A stretch of DNA of 64,000 nucleotides from FEN-987 sp964598845 (GTDB lineage: Archaea > Thermoproteota > Bathyarchaeia > 40CM-2-53-6): NCBI GenBank assembly GCA_964598845.1, contig CAZRDM010000005.1, positions 1 through 64,000 of the forward strand. Reading direction: 5' to 3'. Each line of letters opens with the position of its first letter. The stretch's first letter is position 1. Made by a program: the position numbers and the translations under genes. Positions 1 to 8,428 of this stretch are shown piece after piece. Under the pieces are notes generated by a model that did no database searches, was not told the origin of the DNA, and was given only the letters and a program-made list of their open reading frames with translations.

Positions 1-158
1 TCTATCCGTTCGAAGGAACCGTAAGATTCGAACGCGTGAAAATCAACGGTATGAAACCTCACAAGATTTGCAAAATGGGCATCGGAAGAACGTACCAAAT
101 TCCCGCGCAAAAAAATTTGGGAATTCGGAACGTGTTCTTGACTACTGACCGAACTTGA
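1..158 (+). pseudogene. Truncated LivG-type ABC ATPase remnant
   Basis: The frame running from base 3 to a TGA at 156-158 encodes about 51 residues that match the segment after Walker A of branched-chain amino acid ABC ATPases. It includes the family signature MGIGRTYQIP, equivalent to MGISRTFQIP in the intact LivG at 11686-12387. The match stops about 15 residues later, with no Q-loop-to-Walker-B region before the stop. The 5' part lies outside the window. I read it as the broken end of a gene, although an assembly or frameshift error cannot be excluded. Its tail overlaps the end of the convergent aldehyde dehydrogenase gene. Confidence 0.5.
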
Positions 159-1692
159 TGCCTTGGGCTAGTGGGAGTTCATTGCTCCAGTTTATGGTGG
201 TGGTCTGGCGGCGCATGTATTGCTTCCAAGCGTCGGATCCAGCTTCTCTTCCGCCGCCGGTGTCCTTCTCTCCTCCGAATGCTCCGCCGATTTCTGCACC
301 GGAAGTCCCGATATTCACGTTGGCAATGCCGCAGTCACTGCCCAGAGACGATAGGAATCTCTCGGCCGTCTTCAGCGATTCGGTGAATATCGCAGATGAT
401 AGTCCCTGCGGGACTTCGTTATGTAACCTTATTGCCTCGTCAAGGTCGCCATAGGGCATGATGTACAAGATCGGTGCGAACGTTTCCTCGCAGACGAGGG
501 ATGTGTTACCTGGAACACGTACAATTGCGGGCGTCACGTAGAAACCCTGTCTATCGAGCTTCTCTCCCCCTGTGACAATTTTACCGCCTTGACCGGTAAT
601 GACTTCGAGGGCCTTCATCATCATTCTGACCGCATCCTCCTCGACTAGCGGTCCCATGAGGGTGTCAGGATCGAGTGGGTCGCCAATGCGGACTTGCTCA
701 TAGGCTCTTACGAGTCTGTCTGTCAGTTCGTCAATGATCTTCCTATGGGCTATTATCCTCCTCGTTGTTGTGCAACGCTGTCCTGCAGTTCCTACGGCGC
801 CAAATAGTATCGCTCTAATGGCTAGATCGAGATTTGCATCTTCTGCGACTATGATAGCATTGTTCCCTCCTAGCTCTAGAATCGTGCGTGCCAATCTTTT
901 CGCCGTTGCTTCTACAACGCGCTTGCCCATCGCGGTCGATCCAGTAGCTGATATCAACGCAATTCTCTTGTCATTGATTAGGCGCTCTCCTATCGTTGAT
1001 CCCCTTCCCACAACATAGGTGAAGATTCCTGACAGGTCGTTTGCTTTCATTACTCGGTTCATGATATGCTGAAGGGCTATCGCGCAGAGTGGTGTCTTGG
1101 AGGATGGTTTCCATACCATGGTGTCGCCGCAAACAGATGCTATCATCGAGTTCCATGACCAGACAGCCATGGGGAAGTTGAAGGCTGTAATTATCCCAAT
1201 CACGCCCAGTGGATGCCACTGTTCGTACATTCGATGGTAGGGGCGCTCCGATTGCATTGTAAGCCCGTAGAGTTGTCTCGATAGCCCAACTGCAAAATCA
1301 GCGATATCGATGGCTTCCTGAACTTCTCCTTGGCCTTCGGCAGCGATCTTCCCCATCTCAAGAGTCACTAGTTTTCCGAGAGGTTCTTTGAGCTTGCGCA
1401 GTTCATCGGCAATCTCCAGCACAATCAAACCTCTCTTTGGAGCGGGGATCATTCGCCATTTCAGGAAGCTTTCCTGCGCGACACTAACCACGTGATCGTA
1501 GTCTTCTTCTGAAGCTAGCGCTACCTTCGCAATAACGGAACCATTAATGGGTGTGACGACATTGAGCAGTTCTCGACCATGAACTGGACTCCAGTCGTTT
1601 GGTCCTGCGCACGCACCAGGGCTGACTTGCTGTATGCCCAGTTGCTTCAGGAAGGGATACTCTTCATAAGTTAGTTTTAGGCTCACAGTCAT
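142..1692 (-). CDS. Aldehyde dehydrogenase, ALDH7 (aminoadipate-semialdehyde dehydrogenase) type
   Basis: This is a 516-residue NAD(P)-dependent aldehyde dehydrogenase. Visible catalytic elements are the FNFP oxyanion segment (Asn172), the general-base motif LELGGNN (Glu273) and the nucleophile motif GTAGQRCTTTRR (Cys307). The Cys context and the C-terminal GSDAWKQYMRRQT block are characteristic of ALDH7 (antiquitin), which oxidises 2-aminoadipate 6-semialdehyde to aminoadipate in lysine breakdown. The length is normal for the family. The true substrate is not proven, since ALDH7 members also take other semialdehydes. The start is ATG with a weak GGAG upstream. The gene ends in TAG. It stands alone between a LivG relic and a decayed LLM gene. 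Confidence 0.9.
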   Translation of the reverse strand: MTVSLKLTYEEYPFLKQLGIQQVSPGACAGPNDWSPVHGRELLNVVTPINGSVIAKVALASEEDYDHVVSVAQESFLKWRMIPAPKRGLIVLEIADELRKLKEPLGKLVTLEMGKIAAEGQGEVQEAIDIADFAVGLSRQLYGLTMQSERPYHRMYEQWHPLGVIGIITAFNFPMAVWSWNSMIASVCGDTMVWKPSSKTPLCAIALQHIMNRVMKANDLSGIFTYVVGRGSTIGERLINDKRIALISATGSTAMGKRVVEATAKRLARTILELGGNNAIIVAEDANLDLAIRAILFGAVGTAGQRCTTTRRIIAHRKIIDELTDRLVRAYEQVRIGDPLDPDTLMGPLVEEDAVRMMMKALEVITGQGGKIVTGGEKLDRQGFYVTPAIVRVPGNTSLVCEETFAPILYIMPYGDLDEAIRLHNEVPQGLSSAIFTESLKTAERFLSSLGSDCGIANVNIGTSGAEIGGAFGGEKDTGGGREAGSDAWKQYMRRQTTTINWSNELPLAQGIKFGQ

Positions 1693-1793
1693 GAGTCTCA
1701 GATTCTCCTGCTCTACGAGAGCACAAAGGCTTGGTTTTATTTCTGTCTGCTCAAAACAATGTTCGGTAACGACATTTCAGATCGTCAAGGAAA

Positions 1794-2159
1794 ATGGCTT
1801 CTGGCCGCACATATCATCTGCAGGACGTCGTCTGTTGTCACAGTATTTCTGACGCGGGCCTGTATCCCGAATCGCTCATGCTAGAAGATACTCCAGGATT
1901 CACTCTGGAGGGGGTTGCACCGTTCATCGATCTGAGCAGTTCCATCGTCGAGAGGTTCGCACTGGAATCTACTGAGTCGGTGCTGATTTACAGCTATGGA
2001 GGAAGTGAAGAAGTGGTCGAAAGTTGCAGGCGTAATACCGATGAGATCATCAGGAGTAACCGCGGGCGGCCGGTCGAGGACAAGCAGGTCATTGATGCAT
2101 ACTGGAGATCCAAGACTGGACTGAGAGGGCTTCCTTCAATATCGGATGCCACTTCGTGA
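1794..2159 (+). pseudogene. Unrecognised open frame, possibly an FAD-linked oxidase C-terminal fragment
   Basis: This is a 121-codon frame without a convincing start or family. A weak resemblance to the C-terminal cap of FAD-linked oxidases can be argued from the stretch around VLIYSYGGSEEVVE and a following YWRSK segment, but I would not rely on it. Its 3' end overlaps by four bases a different frame that encodes a clear piece of an F420-dependent LLM oxidoreductase. The two together look like one scar of decayed genes rather than one intact protein. It could also be a chance frame. Confidence 0.25.
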
Positions 2160-2497
2160 CTGTAGTATCCGACAACCGAGAAGAGTCGGTCGCTCTAGGG
2201 CAGCGGGCGATTGCCCAGTATGTCCGCATACCAGCCTACAACAAACACTTCCGACGTATAGGCTTCAGGGAACAAGTTCAGAGAATCGAGAATTCGCTCA
2301 AGACCGGAGGGATTGAAGTTGCGGCAAACGACGTTCCAGCCGAAATGGTTGACCAACTCATAGTGCACGGGACAACAGAAGAGTGCCTCTCGCAAGTCTC
2401 AGAGTTTGTCAGAGCGCGAGTAACGCATCCGACGATATACCCTTACATTCCCAGCCCCACAGTTCTCGACCAGCAATCGAAATGTTTGCTCCTATAA
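2156..2497 (+). pseudogene. C-terminal fragment of an F420-dependent LLM-class oxidoreductase
   Basis: This encodes about 113 residues that match only the last third of LLM-class (luciferase-like, F420-dependent) oxidoreductases. The match includes the VSDNREES segment, the VPAYNKHFRRIGF block and the family-typical C-terminal stretch VHGTTEECLSQVSEF. The N-terminal beta strands and cofactor-binding region are absent upstream, where a different frame is open. This is a 5'-truncated gene relic. Intact relatives in the window lie at 14960-15973, 52419-53411, 60660-61679 and 61664-62599. Confidence 0.6.
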
Positions 2498-2566
2498 CCA
2501 GACGACATGCTGGAAATAGATGAGAGGTTGGAGCGGAAGCCTGTCGCTAGGCTGCGACGTAGTATA

Positions 2567-3880
2567 CTAGATCACAAATTCTTCGGGTTCTACATTTCGC
2601 GTCTCGACACCTAAACGCGACACCTTGAAGTGTTTCCCTCCGTACAGAGTGGCGATGTCCTTTTTCGCATGGGCAGCCGCGGCTATCCGGCCGATGGCGT
2701 CAGCTTTCATTATGCCGCTTCCACTTGCACCAACGACCACGATGAGTCCTGTATGTTCAAAGATGTACGGATTGGCATCGACAGTGTTGATGTCGTAATG
2801 CCCAGCCCACTTGTTGAAAGGCCTAACGTCAACGAAGTGAGGGAAGTAATGTGATATGACGGGGTAGATGTTGTACGTGTAGAAATCATCCTCCGCTGCC
2901 GGGTCCTCTTCGAAGGTAAATGCTCTGCCTATGTAGTCTGAGACTCCAGTCCAGATGCTATTGTCGGCTCTGCTGGGTTTCATGAAGATCCCACACGGCG
3001 GTACGAGGGTTAGTGGCAAGACGCCAAGTTCATTGAAGCCTTTCGTATGCAATAGTGCGCTGACCTTAGGTCCTCTGAGGGTGAAGACTTGGCGCTTCTT
3101 CGTTCTGATATGGGAATCTATTCCGAGAGGATCCAAGAGTATGGGGGTCCAACCCCCAGCGGCAGTGATTGTGCACTCGGCTCTAATCTCATCTCTTGAT
3201 GTCTTAACACCGGCAATCATCGCCCGCTGCCAAACAAGCGGTTCGCGAGCTAGGTTGAGTTTCGGCGTAGGTTCTACTATTATGGAGTTCACTCGCTCGC
3301 CATAGTGAATTTCGGCTCCCATCTTCTTGATCTCGCCCTCGAAAAACTCAACCAGCTTCTCCGGTCCGATAGTCCCACATTTGATGCCTTGAAGAGCATG
3401 TGTTATGGTCTCCAGCTTCATCATCTTAGCCTCTTCATCTTGATGGCTCACATCGAGTCTTGCTCCCTGTAGAATTTTCGTAAGCTCTTCTTTCTCCCAA
3501 ATTTTCAGAGCCACGCCACTCTTTCTTATCCGCTCGATTATTGGCGATACATGTTCGAACATTTCCGATGTCAAGAGCCACAAGTAGCCGACGAATTCCT
3601 GGTTGAGCGGAAAATTCAACTCATTTTGGATGTGCGAATAAAAGTCGACTGACGTATCCGCGAGCAGTCTGTTGACCTCGGAAGTGAACACGTTCCGGAA
3701 TGCAGCTGCGCTCTTCGCAGTGTCCCCCTGGCCCGCGCTAAGTGCCTTTTCAACTACGAGGACTCTTGCACTTGGTTCCTGTGAGAGTATGTGATAAGCG
3801 CAGCTGAGTCCGATGACTCCCGCGCCCACTATTACAACATCGTATTTTTCTTTTGTAACAGTGCCTGATGCTCTCGTCAA
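2567..3880 (-). CDS. FAD-dependent oxidoreductase, DAO (sarcosine/dimethylglycine dehydrogenase-like) family
   Basis: This is a 437-residue flavoprotein. An N-terminal Rossmann dinucleotide motif VIVGAGVIGLSCAYH (Gly19-x-Gly21-x-x-Gly24) binds FAD. A second conserved glycine-rich block near the C-terminus (GASGSGIMKADAIGR) completes the DAO fold. The KWAGHYD...DANPYI block before it is typical of sarcosine, dimethylglycine and glycerol-3-phosphate oxidase-like members. It probably oxidises an N-methyl or other secondary amine and produces an aldehyde or imine. In this neighbourhood of methylamine and methylated-amino-acid genes, N-methylglycine-type substrates are attractive, but that is inference. 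The ATG start follows no strong Shine-Dalgarno. It ends in TAG. Confidence 0.82.
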   Translation of the reverse strand: MTRASGTVTKEKYDVVIVGAGVIGLSCAYHILSQEPSARVLVVEKALSAGQGDTAKSAAAFRNVFTSEVNRLLADTSVDFYSHIQNELNFPLNQEFVGYLWLLTSEMFEHVSPIIERIRKSGVALKIWEKEELTKILQGARLDVSHQDEEAKMMKLETITHALQGIKCGTIGPEKLVEFFEGEIKKMGAEIHYGERVNSIIVEPTPKLNLAREPLVWQRAMIAGVKTSRDEIRAECTITAAGGWTPILLDPLGIDSHIRTKKRQVFTLRGPKVSALLHTKGFNELGVLPLTLVPPCGIFMKPSRADNSIWTGVSDYIGRAFTFEEDPAAEDDFYTYNIYPVISHYFPHFVDVRPFNKWAGHYDINTVDANPYIFEHTGLIVVVGASGSGIMKADAIGRIAAAAHAKKDIATLYGGKHFKVSRLGVETRNVEPEEFVI

Positions 3881-4102
3881 GTGTGCATCATCGAATTCGA
3901 GCTAGGAGTCTCTGGACTAATAAAGCGTGAAGTCTCCTTCCGCTCATTTTGACTGGGCAAAACTCGAGAGCTTTGTTTTGCGGTGAATCTTTCCCTTCTT
4001 GAAAATGCTTAAGGAACGATGTTCGATCGTGACTTCGATTCGAGATGACGTTTTTGATCCAGTTGCACTCGCGATAGCAACGCACTGTTCGTAATATTCG
4101 TA

Positions 4103-4122
4103 CTATACTTACCGTAAATATT
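4103..4122 (+). promoter_or_regulatory. Candidate archaeal TATA promoter for the glycyl radical operon
   Basis: The AT-rich stretch with CTATACTTA and TAAATATT lies 55-75 bases before the ATG of the glycyl radical enzyme. This is the spacing expected for a TATA element with a 30-50 base leader. It is the only clearly AT-rich block in the 297-base gap 3881-4177. I see no other gene in that gap. Confidence 0.4.
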
Positions 4123-4177
4123 TGCCAACTAAATACACAAGCGCTCGATAACTACTGTACAGGAAGAACGCTCAAGA

Positions 4178-6532
4178 ATGACCAGAGAAAGGGTCAATTC
4201 CCTAGTCAGGACGCTGCAGTCGGCCAAACCCGAGATTCGACCGGAGAGAGCTCTCCTAGTCACCGAATCCTACATGGAAACAGAAGGGCTACCGATCGAG
4301 ATCAGAAGGGCCAAGATGCTAGAAAAGTTGCTCGCTGAGATTCCTGTCAAGATAAGAACCGGCGAACTCATAGTCGGATGCAAGACGCTTGCCCCAATGG
4401 GCTCGCCTCTCTACCCAGAGGTTGCATGTGATTGGATACTCAGAGAGATTGATACCATCGGACAGAGGAAGGAAGCACCTTTCTTGGTGAGCGAAGGGAC
4501 GAAATCGGTTCTCAAGAAGAAAGTCTTCCCTTACTGGAATGGTAAACAAGTCTACAATAGGATCATGGAATCAGTTCCGGAGGTCGTGAGAGATACAATC
4601 GACGAGGGAGTATTCTTTCACTACTATCTCAACCGCACTATTGGGCACATTTCAGTCAACTATGAGAAGGTCCTCCGGAAGGGCCTAGATCAGATAAGGC
4701 TAGAGATCGAGGAAGAACTTGCGAATGTAGATTACGAAAGGCGTGAGTGTCTGCAGAAGATCAACCTTCTGGAGGCCATGCTGATCGTTTCCGATGCCGC
4801 AATCAAGTTTGCAGGCAGATATGCGGATGAAGCTAGAAGACTGGCAAGGACTCAAAAGAATAAGAAAAGGAGAAAAGAGCTAGAAGCAATTGCTGAGATA
4901 TGCGATCGCGTACCGGCGAACCCTGCGAGAACCTTCTATGAAGCGCTTCAATCATTCTGGTTCATCCATCTCATCCTGAATCTTGAAACAAACTCCTACG
5001 CAATCTCGCCTGGACGCTTTGACCAGTACATGTATCCATACTACAAGAGAGACTGCGAAGACGGAAGACTCTCGAGAGATAATGCGAGAGAGTTGCTTGA
5101 GTGCCTCTGGGTCAAGTTCAACGAGCTGACTGTGGCAAAAGAGGGTGGAACTGCCAAGGCGAGTATCACGTACGCGGACTTCCAGAACCTGAACATAGGA
5201 GGGCAGACGGCGGACGGAGAAGATGCCACAAACGAACTATCGTATCTCTGCTTGGATGTGGCAGGAGAGTTGAAGCTAATTCAACCCCAGCTCTCAGTGC
5301 TCATTTCCAGTAAGAGCCCTCACAAATTTCTGATTAAGGCATGTGAGGTCATCCGTATGGGATTCGGCATGCCAGCGATGTTCAACGATGACGAGAAGAT
5401 GATGTCTATGCTTGACAAAGGGAAGTTGCTTGAAGACGCTAGGATGGGGAGCATCAACGGTTGTGTTGAACTCTGCGTCCAAGGGAAAGAGAACATGGCG
5501 TCTAGTGGCTACTTGAATCTAGCCAAATGTCTTGAGCTCGCTCTTAGCAATGGGATCAATCCTCTATCAGGTAAACAGATCGGCCCCAAGACTGGAGACC
5601 CCGTCCAGTTCAGGTCGTTCGACATTCTCATGGAGGCTTTCAGAAAACAGGTTGAATACTTCGTAGATGTCAAGGTCATATACGACAGCATCGCGAGACG
5701 TGCATACGCCGAGTTCTGTCTTGTTCCTTTCACATCGATGTTGATAGATGGATGCATCGAGAAGGGTAGAGACTACCATGATGGAGGAGCCGTTTACAAT
5801 CTGCCAATGATATGCGGAGTCGGTACAGGCACTACTGCGGATTCCTTGGCAGCGATCAAGAAGCTCGTGTTCGAGGAGAAAATGATCAAGATGCGCGAGC
5901 TTCTCAGTGCGCTCAAGTCGGACTTCAGAGGTCACGAGAGATTGAGGCAAATGCTTATGCATAGAGCTGCGAAGTACGGAAACGACGATGAGTACGTTGA
6001 TCTCCTTGCGCGCGAAATCGTCGACTTATTCTGTGGCGCGTTGAAGAAGCATAGGAACTTTGAAGGCGTGCCTTACGCGGCCAACATGATCCCGACCACG
6101 ACTCACATCTATTTCGGTGAACTCACAGGAGCAACTCCGGATGGGAGAAGAGCCAGAGAACCGTTGTCAGAAGGGGTTTCCCCCGTCCAAGGCAGGGACA
6201 TTCACGGACCAACAGCCGTCCTCAAATCCATCTCGAAACTCAACCATGTAAAATGTAGCGGTACACTTCTCAACATGAAGTTCCATCCCTCAGCACTCAC
6301 GGGGGAGGATGGGCTTGAGAAGTTTGCTTCCTTGATAAGAACGTACTTCGATCTAGGCGGCCACCACATGCAGTTCAACGTAATCTCGAAGGAGACATTG
6401 ATAGACGCGCAGAAACATCCTGAGAGATACCAGAACCTTGTCATCAGGGTGGCTGGATATAGCGACTACTTTGTCAGGTTGAGTAAGGAACTGCAAGACG
6501 AAATCATCACGAGGACAAGTCATGGTTTCTAG
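4178..6532 (+). CDS. Glycyl radical enzyme (pyruvate formate-lyase/dehydratase-eliminase family), substrate unknown
   Basis: This is a 784-residue oxygen-sensitive radical enzyme. The thiyl-radical cysteine and its acid/base partner are in the GCVE motif (Cys429, Glu431). The C-terminal glycyl-radical motif is RVAGYSDYF (Gly760), 24 residues from the end, followed by the family ELQDEII block. GCVE marks the eliminase branch (glycerol/diol dehydratases, choline TMA-lyase, hydroxyproline dehydratase) rather than pyruvate formate-lyase, which carries two adjacent cysteines. The length fits the dehydratases of about 790 residues. The substrate cannot be read from the sequence. A methylamine-releasing lyase would suit the neighbours, but the residues after GCVE do not let me assign CutC. 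The stop TAG overlaps the activase start. Confidence 0.9.
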   Translation: MTRERVNSLVRTLQSAKPEIRPERALLVTESYMETEGLPIEIRRAKMLEKLLAEIPVKIRTGELIVGCKTLAPMGSPLYPEVACDWILREIDTIGQRKEAPFLVSEGTKSVLKKKVFPYWNGKQVYNRIMESVPEVVRDTIDEGVFFHYYLNRTIGHISVNYEKVLRKGLDQIRLEIEEELANVDYERRECLQKINLLEAMLIVSDAAIKFAGRYADEARRLARTQKNKKRRKELEAIAEICDRVPANPARTFYEALQSFWFIHLILNLETNSYAISPGRFDQYMYPYYKRDCEDGRLSRDNARELLECLWVKFNELTVAKEGGTAKASITYADFQNLNIGGQTADGEDATNELSYLCLDVAGELKLIQPQLSVLISSKSPHKFLIKACEVIRMGFGMPAMFNDDEKMMSMLDKGKLLEDARMGSINGCVELCVQGKENMASSGYLNLAKCLELALSNGINPLSGKQIGPKTGDPVQFRSFDILMEAFRKQVEYFVDVKVIYDSIARRAYAEFCLVPFTSMLIDGCIEKGRDYHDGGAVYNLPMICGVGTGTTADSLAAIKKLVFEEKMIKMRELLSALKSDFRGHERLRQMLMHRAAKYGNDDEYVDLLAREIVDLFCGALKKHRNFEGVPYAANMIPTTTHIYFGELTGATPDGRRAREPLSEGVSPVQGRDIHGPTAVLKSISKLNHVKCSGTLLNMKFHPSALTGEDGLEKFASLIRTYFDLGGHHMQFNVISKETLIDAQKHPERYQNLVIRVAGYSDYFVRLSKELQDEIITRTSHGF

Positions 6533-7457
6533 GCGCTCCGCCAAAAAGCTGGCTACAGGAATTGTATTCAACGTTCAGAGATTCTCGGTTCATGATGGAC
6601 CCGGCATAAGGACGATCATATTCTTCAAGGGTTGCCCGCTCCGATGCCTTTGGTGTGATAACCCCGAAGGGCAGAGAACAGCTCCCGAGATGGTCTTCTG
6701 GAAAGGAAGATGCATTCATTGCAATACATGCATCGCAATCTGCCCGCGGAAGGCCATCAGGACAGGACGGCAGAAATCCAAGGTCATACTGAAGAATAGA
6801 TGCACTCTCTGCGGAAGATGTCTAGACGAATGTTACTCCGGAGCCCTCGAGCAGATAGGAAGATGGATAACGGTTGACGAGATCCTAGAAGAAGCCGAAC
6901 GGGATCGGATATTCTTCGACGCCAGCGGCGGAGGCATAACTCTGTCCGGAGGTGAGCCAACGCTTCAAGGTGGATTCGTCGTCGAATTGTTGAGGAATTG
7001 CAGGCGAAGGAGGATTCACACAGCCATAGAGACCTGCGGCCATGCTGATTGGAAAGTCCTGGAAAAAATACTGCAATATACGGATCTAGTGCTTTATGAC
7101 ATCAAGGACATGGATCCTGTCAAACACAAGGAATTCGTTGGCGTACAGAACGATCTCATCCTTGGAAATGCGAAGAAGATCTCCTCAAAACCGTTTTCCA
7201 TGATTGTAAGAATTCCAATAATCCCAGGATACAACGACCGCCAAGACAGCATAAAGAAGACGACTCAATTCATTTCGGATCTTCGTGGAGTAAGAGAGGT
7301 GCATCTTATACCGTATCATCAATTCGGAGAGGCCAAGTACGAGAGGCTCGGCCTCAAGTACAGACTCAAGGGCGTCAAGCCACCAAGCGAAGAACACATA
7401 CGAGCAATCAAGGACGAATTTCTGTCGGCAGGCCTTGAAGTCAAGGTTGGAGGCTAA
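6522..7457 (+). CDS. Glycyl radical enzyme activating enzyme (radical SAM)
   Basis: This is a 311-residue radical SAM protein that would install the glycyl radical on the preceding enzyme by generating a 5'-deoxyadenosyl radical. The SAM-cluster motif is CPLRCLWC (Cys38, Cys42, Cys45, CxxxCxxC). Two ferredoxin-like 4Fe-4S motifs follow in an insert (CIHCNTCIAICP and CTLCGRCLDEC), as in activases of the eliminase-type glycyl radical enzymes and unlike the short PflA. SGGEPTLQ is the glycine-rich SAM-binding strand. The ATG lies 11 bases inside the end of the upstream gene, so translation is probably coupled. It ends in TAA. Confidence 0.93.
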   Translation: MVSRRSAKKLATGIVFNVQRFSVHDGPGIRTIIFFKGCPLRCLWCDNPEGQRTAPEMVFWKGRCIHCNTCIAICPRKAIRTGRQKSKVILKNRCTLCGRCLDECYSGALEQIGRWITVDEILEEAERDRIFFDASGGGITLSGGEPTLQGGFVVELLRNCRRRRIHTAIETCGHADWKVLEKILQYTDLVLYDIKDMDPVKHKEFVGVQNDLILGNAKKISSKPFSMIVRIPIIPGYNDRQDSIKKTTQFISDLRGVREVHLIPYHQFGEAKYERLGLKYRLKGVKPPSEEHIRAIKDEFLSAGLEVKVGG

Positions 7458-7514
7458 GCTTCCCTCTTAGTGTTGCGATAGACGCCAAGCTGAGATGACT
7501 CTCGGAATAGAGGC

Positions 7515-7650
7515 ATTTGACATGACTATCCCGGTTAGATCGAACCTGATTCATCAGACGCACGTCTACGCATAGATAGGAGAAGTCATCACCGGCATGA
7601 AACCTGCGTGAGCCAACGACGAAGAAGTAGGCTCTTTTCAGATCGGTAGT
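7515..7650 (+). pseudogene. Relic of the C-terminus of an ornithine cyclodeaminase/alanine dehydrogenase-family gene
   Basis: One frame reads TIPVRSNLIHQTHVYA, stop (TAG at 7573-7575), IGEVITGMKPA, stop (TGA), ANDEEV. This matches the conserved C-terminal signature of the OCD/mu-crystallin family (HVYAELGEIVAGKKPGR followed by the DE-rich strand). Two in-frame stops and divergence on both sides show a decayed copy. An intact relative, apart from one UAG, lies at 53437-54423. The rest of the gap 7458-7741 holds nothing I can recognise. Confidence 0.5.
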
Positions 7651-7741
7651 GTTGGGAGTGCGAAAAACTGCTGCCGCGCATCTGAAGTATCACTCAAAGG
7701 CGTAGATGATGCCTGAGCTTCTAGACTTCAGCCGCGGAACA

Positions 7742-8332
7742 CTAGTCTACTAATACGAGTCCGTAGAGCCTCAGAAAGTCTCTACTTCCCCACTCTATTT
7801 CGAAGCCAGCATTCCTCACTGTATTCTGAACGTCTATTCCCACTGCTTCCATCGAAGTTCGGGCCTCCCAAGGGCGTTTGCATGGAGTTGTCACGTCGCA
7901 TCGCTTGCAGAGCATGCATCTCTCGCCCACAAGCCCTGTCGAGAGATGAAAACCCTTGAAGAAAGCTTCTCTTTCAACATCGCAGACGACCCTGTGTAAC
8001 TTCTTCCAGGCCTTGACGTCCCATGGGTCGTACAGTTTTCTGAATTGCCTGTTCCTGCGAAGTCCGGCCAGTCTCCATCCCTTTTCGAAGTAGGTCTTGA
8101 TCCTCTCGGGGATGGGTTCTTCAACTTCGATGAGAACTCCATGCCTGTATTTGTTGAGATACTTTCTGAACTGTTCAGCGGTCGGAGTGAAGGGTGGACA
8201 CATCAGGTTTCTGCCATAGTGCTCGCAGGGTGGATTTCTACACTTGAATTCTACACGCTCATCAACTACGACATCTTTGGCGCTTACTATCGCCGCCTCT
8301 GCGGCACCGCTCTTGAGAGCTGCGACCCGCAA
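7742..8332 (-). CDS. DUF2284 metal-binding protein
   Basis: This is a cysteine-rich protein of about 196 residues. The conserved N-terminal motif KCRNPPCEHYGRNLMCPP and a C-terminal CMLCKRCDVTTPC cluster are the hallmark of the DUF2284 family of predicted metal- or FeS-binding proteins. Their biochemical role is unknown. The gene follows the MttB-family gene on the same strand, 96 bases downstream, so it may belong to that unit. The start is uncertain. The call uses TTG at 8332, but the frame stays open upstream and a CTG nine bases earlier would add the SLEEL helix expected in the family. It ends in TAG. Confidence 0.8.
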   Translation of the reverse strand: MRVAALKSGAAEAAIVSAKDVVVDERVEFKCRNPPCEHYGRNLMCPPFTPTAEQFRKYLNKYRHGVLIEVEEPIPERIKTYFEKGWRLAGLRRNRQFRKLYDPWDVKAWKKLHRVVCDVEREAFFKGFHLSTGLVGERCMLCKRCDVTTPCKRPWEARTSMEAVGIDVQNTVRNAGFEIEWGSRDFLRLYGLVLVD

Positions 8333-8428
8333 TTCTTCCAGAGAATTTTGAATACTTCTTCTCAGGGGACGCCTCTGAGATTGTCTCCTTCGAGTTACTT
8401 GAGAGGAAAGATTCGCGGTTTAGCGCCC

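Noticed and set aside
142..144. TAG at the end of the ALDH gene (and other terminal TAGs) as possible pyrrolysine codons
   Set aside because: The proteins are already full length and the sequence beyond TAG does not resemble family extensions, so I treat them as stops.
3888..4085. Short minus-strand frame between the DAO gene and the glycyl radical gene
   Set aside because: No ribosome site, no family match and overlap with the likely promoter area.
4178..6532. Assignment of the glycyl radical enzyme as choline TMA-lyase
   Set aside because: The residues after the GCVE motif do not match what I recall of the CutC choline pocket, and the protein is shorter than classical CutC; the family is kept general.
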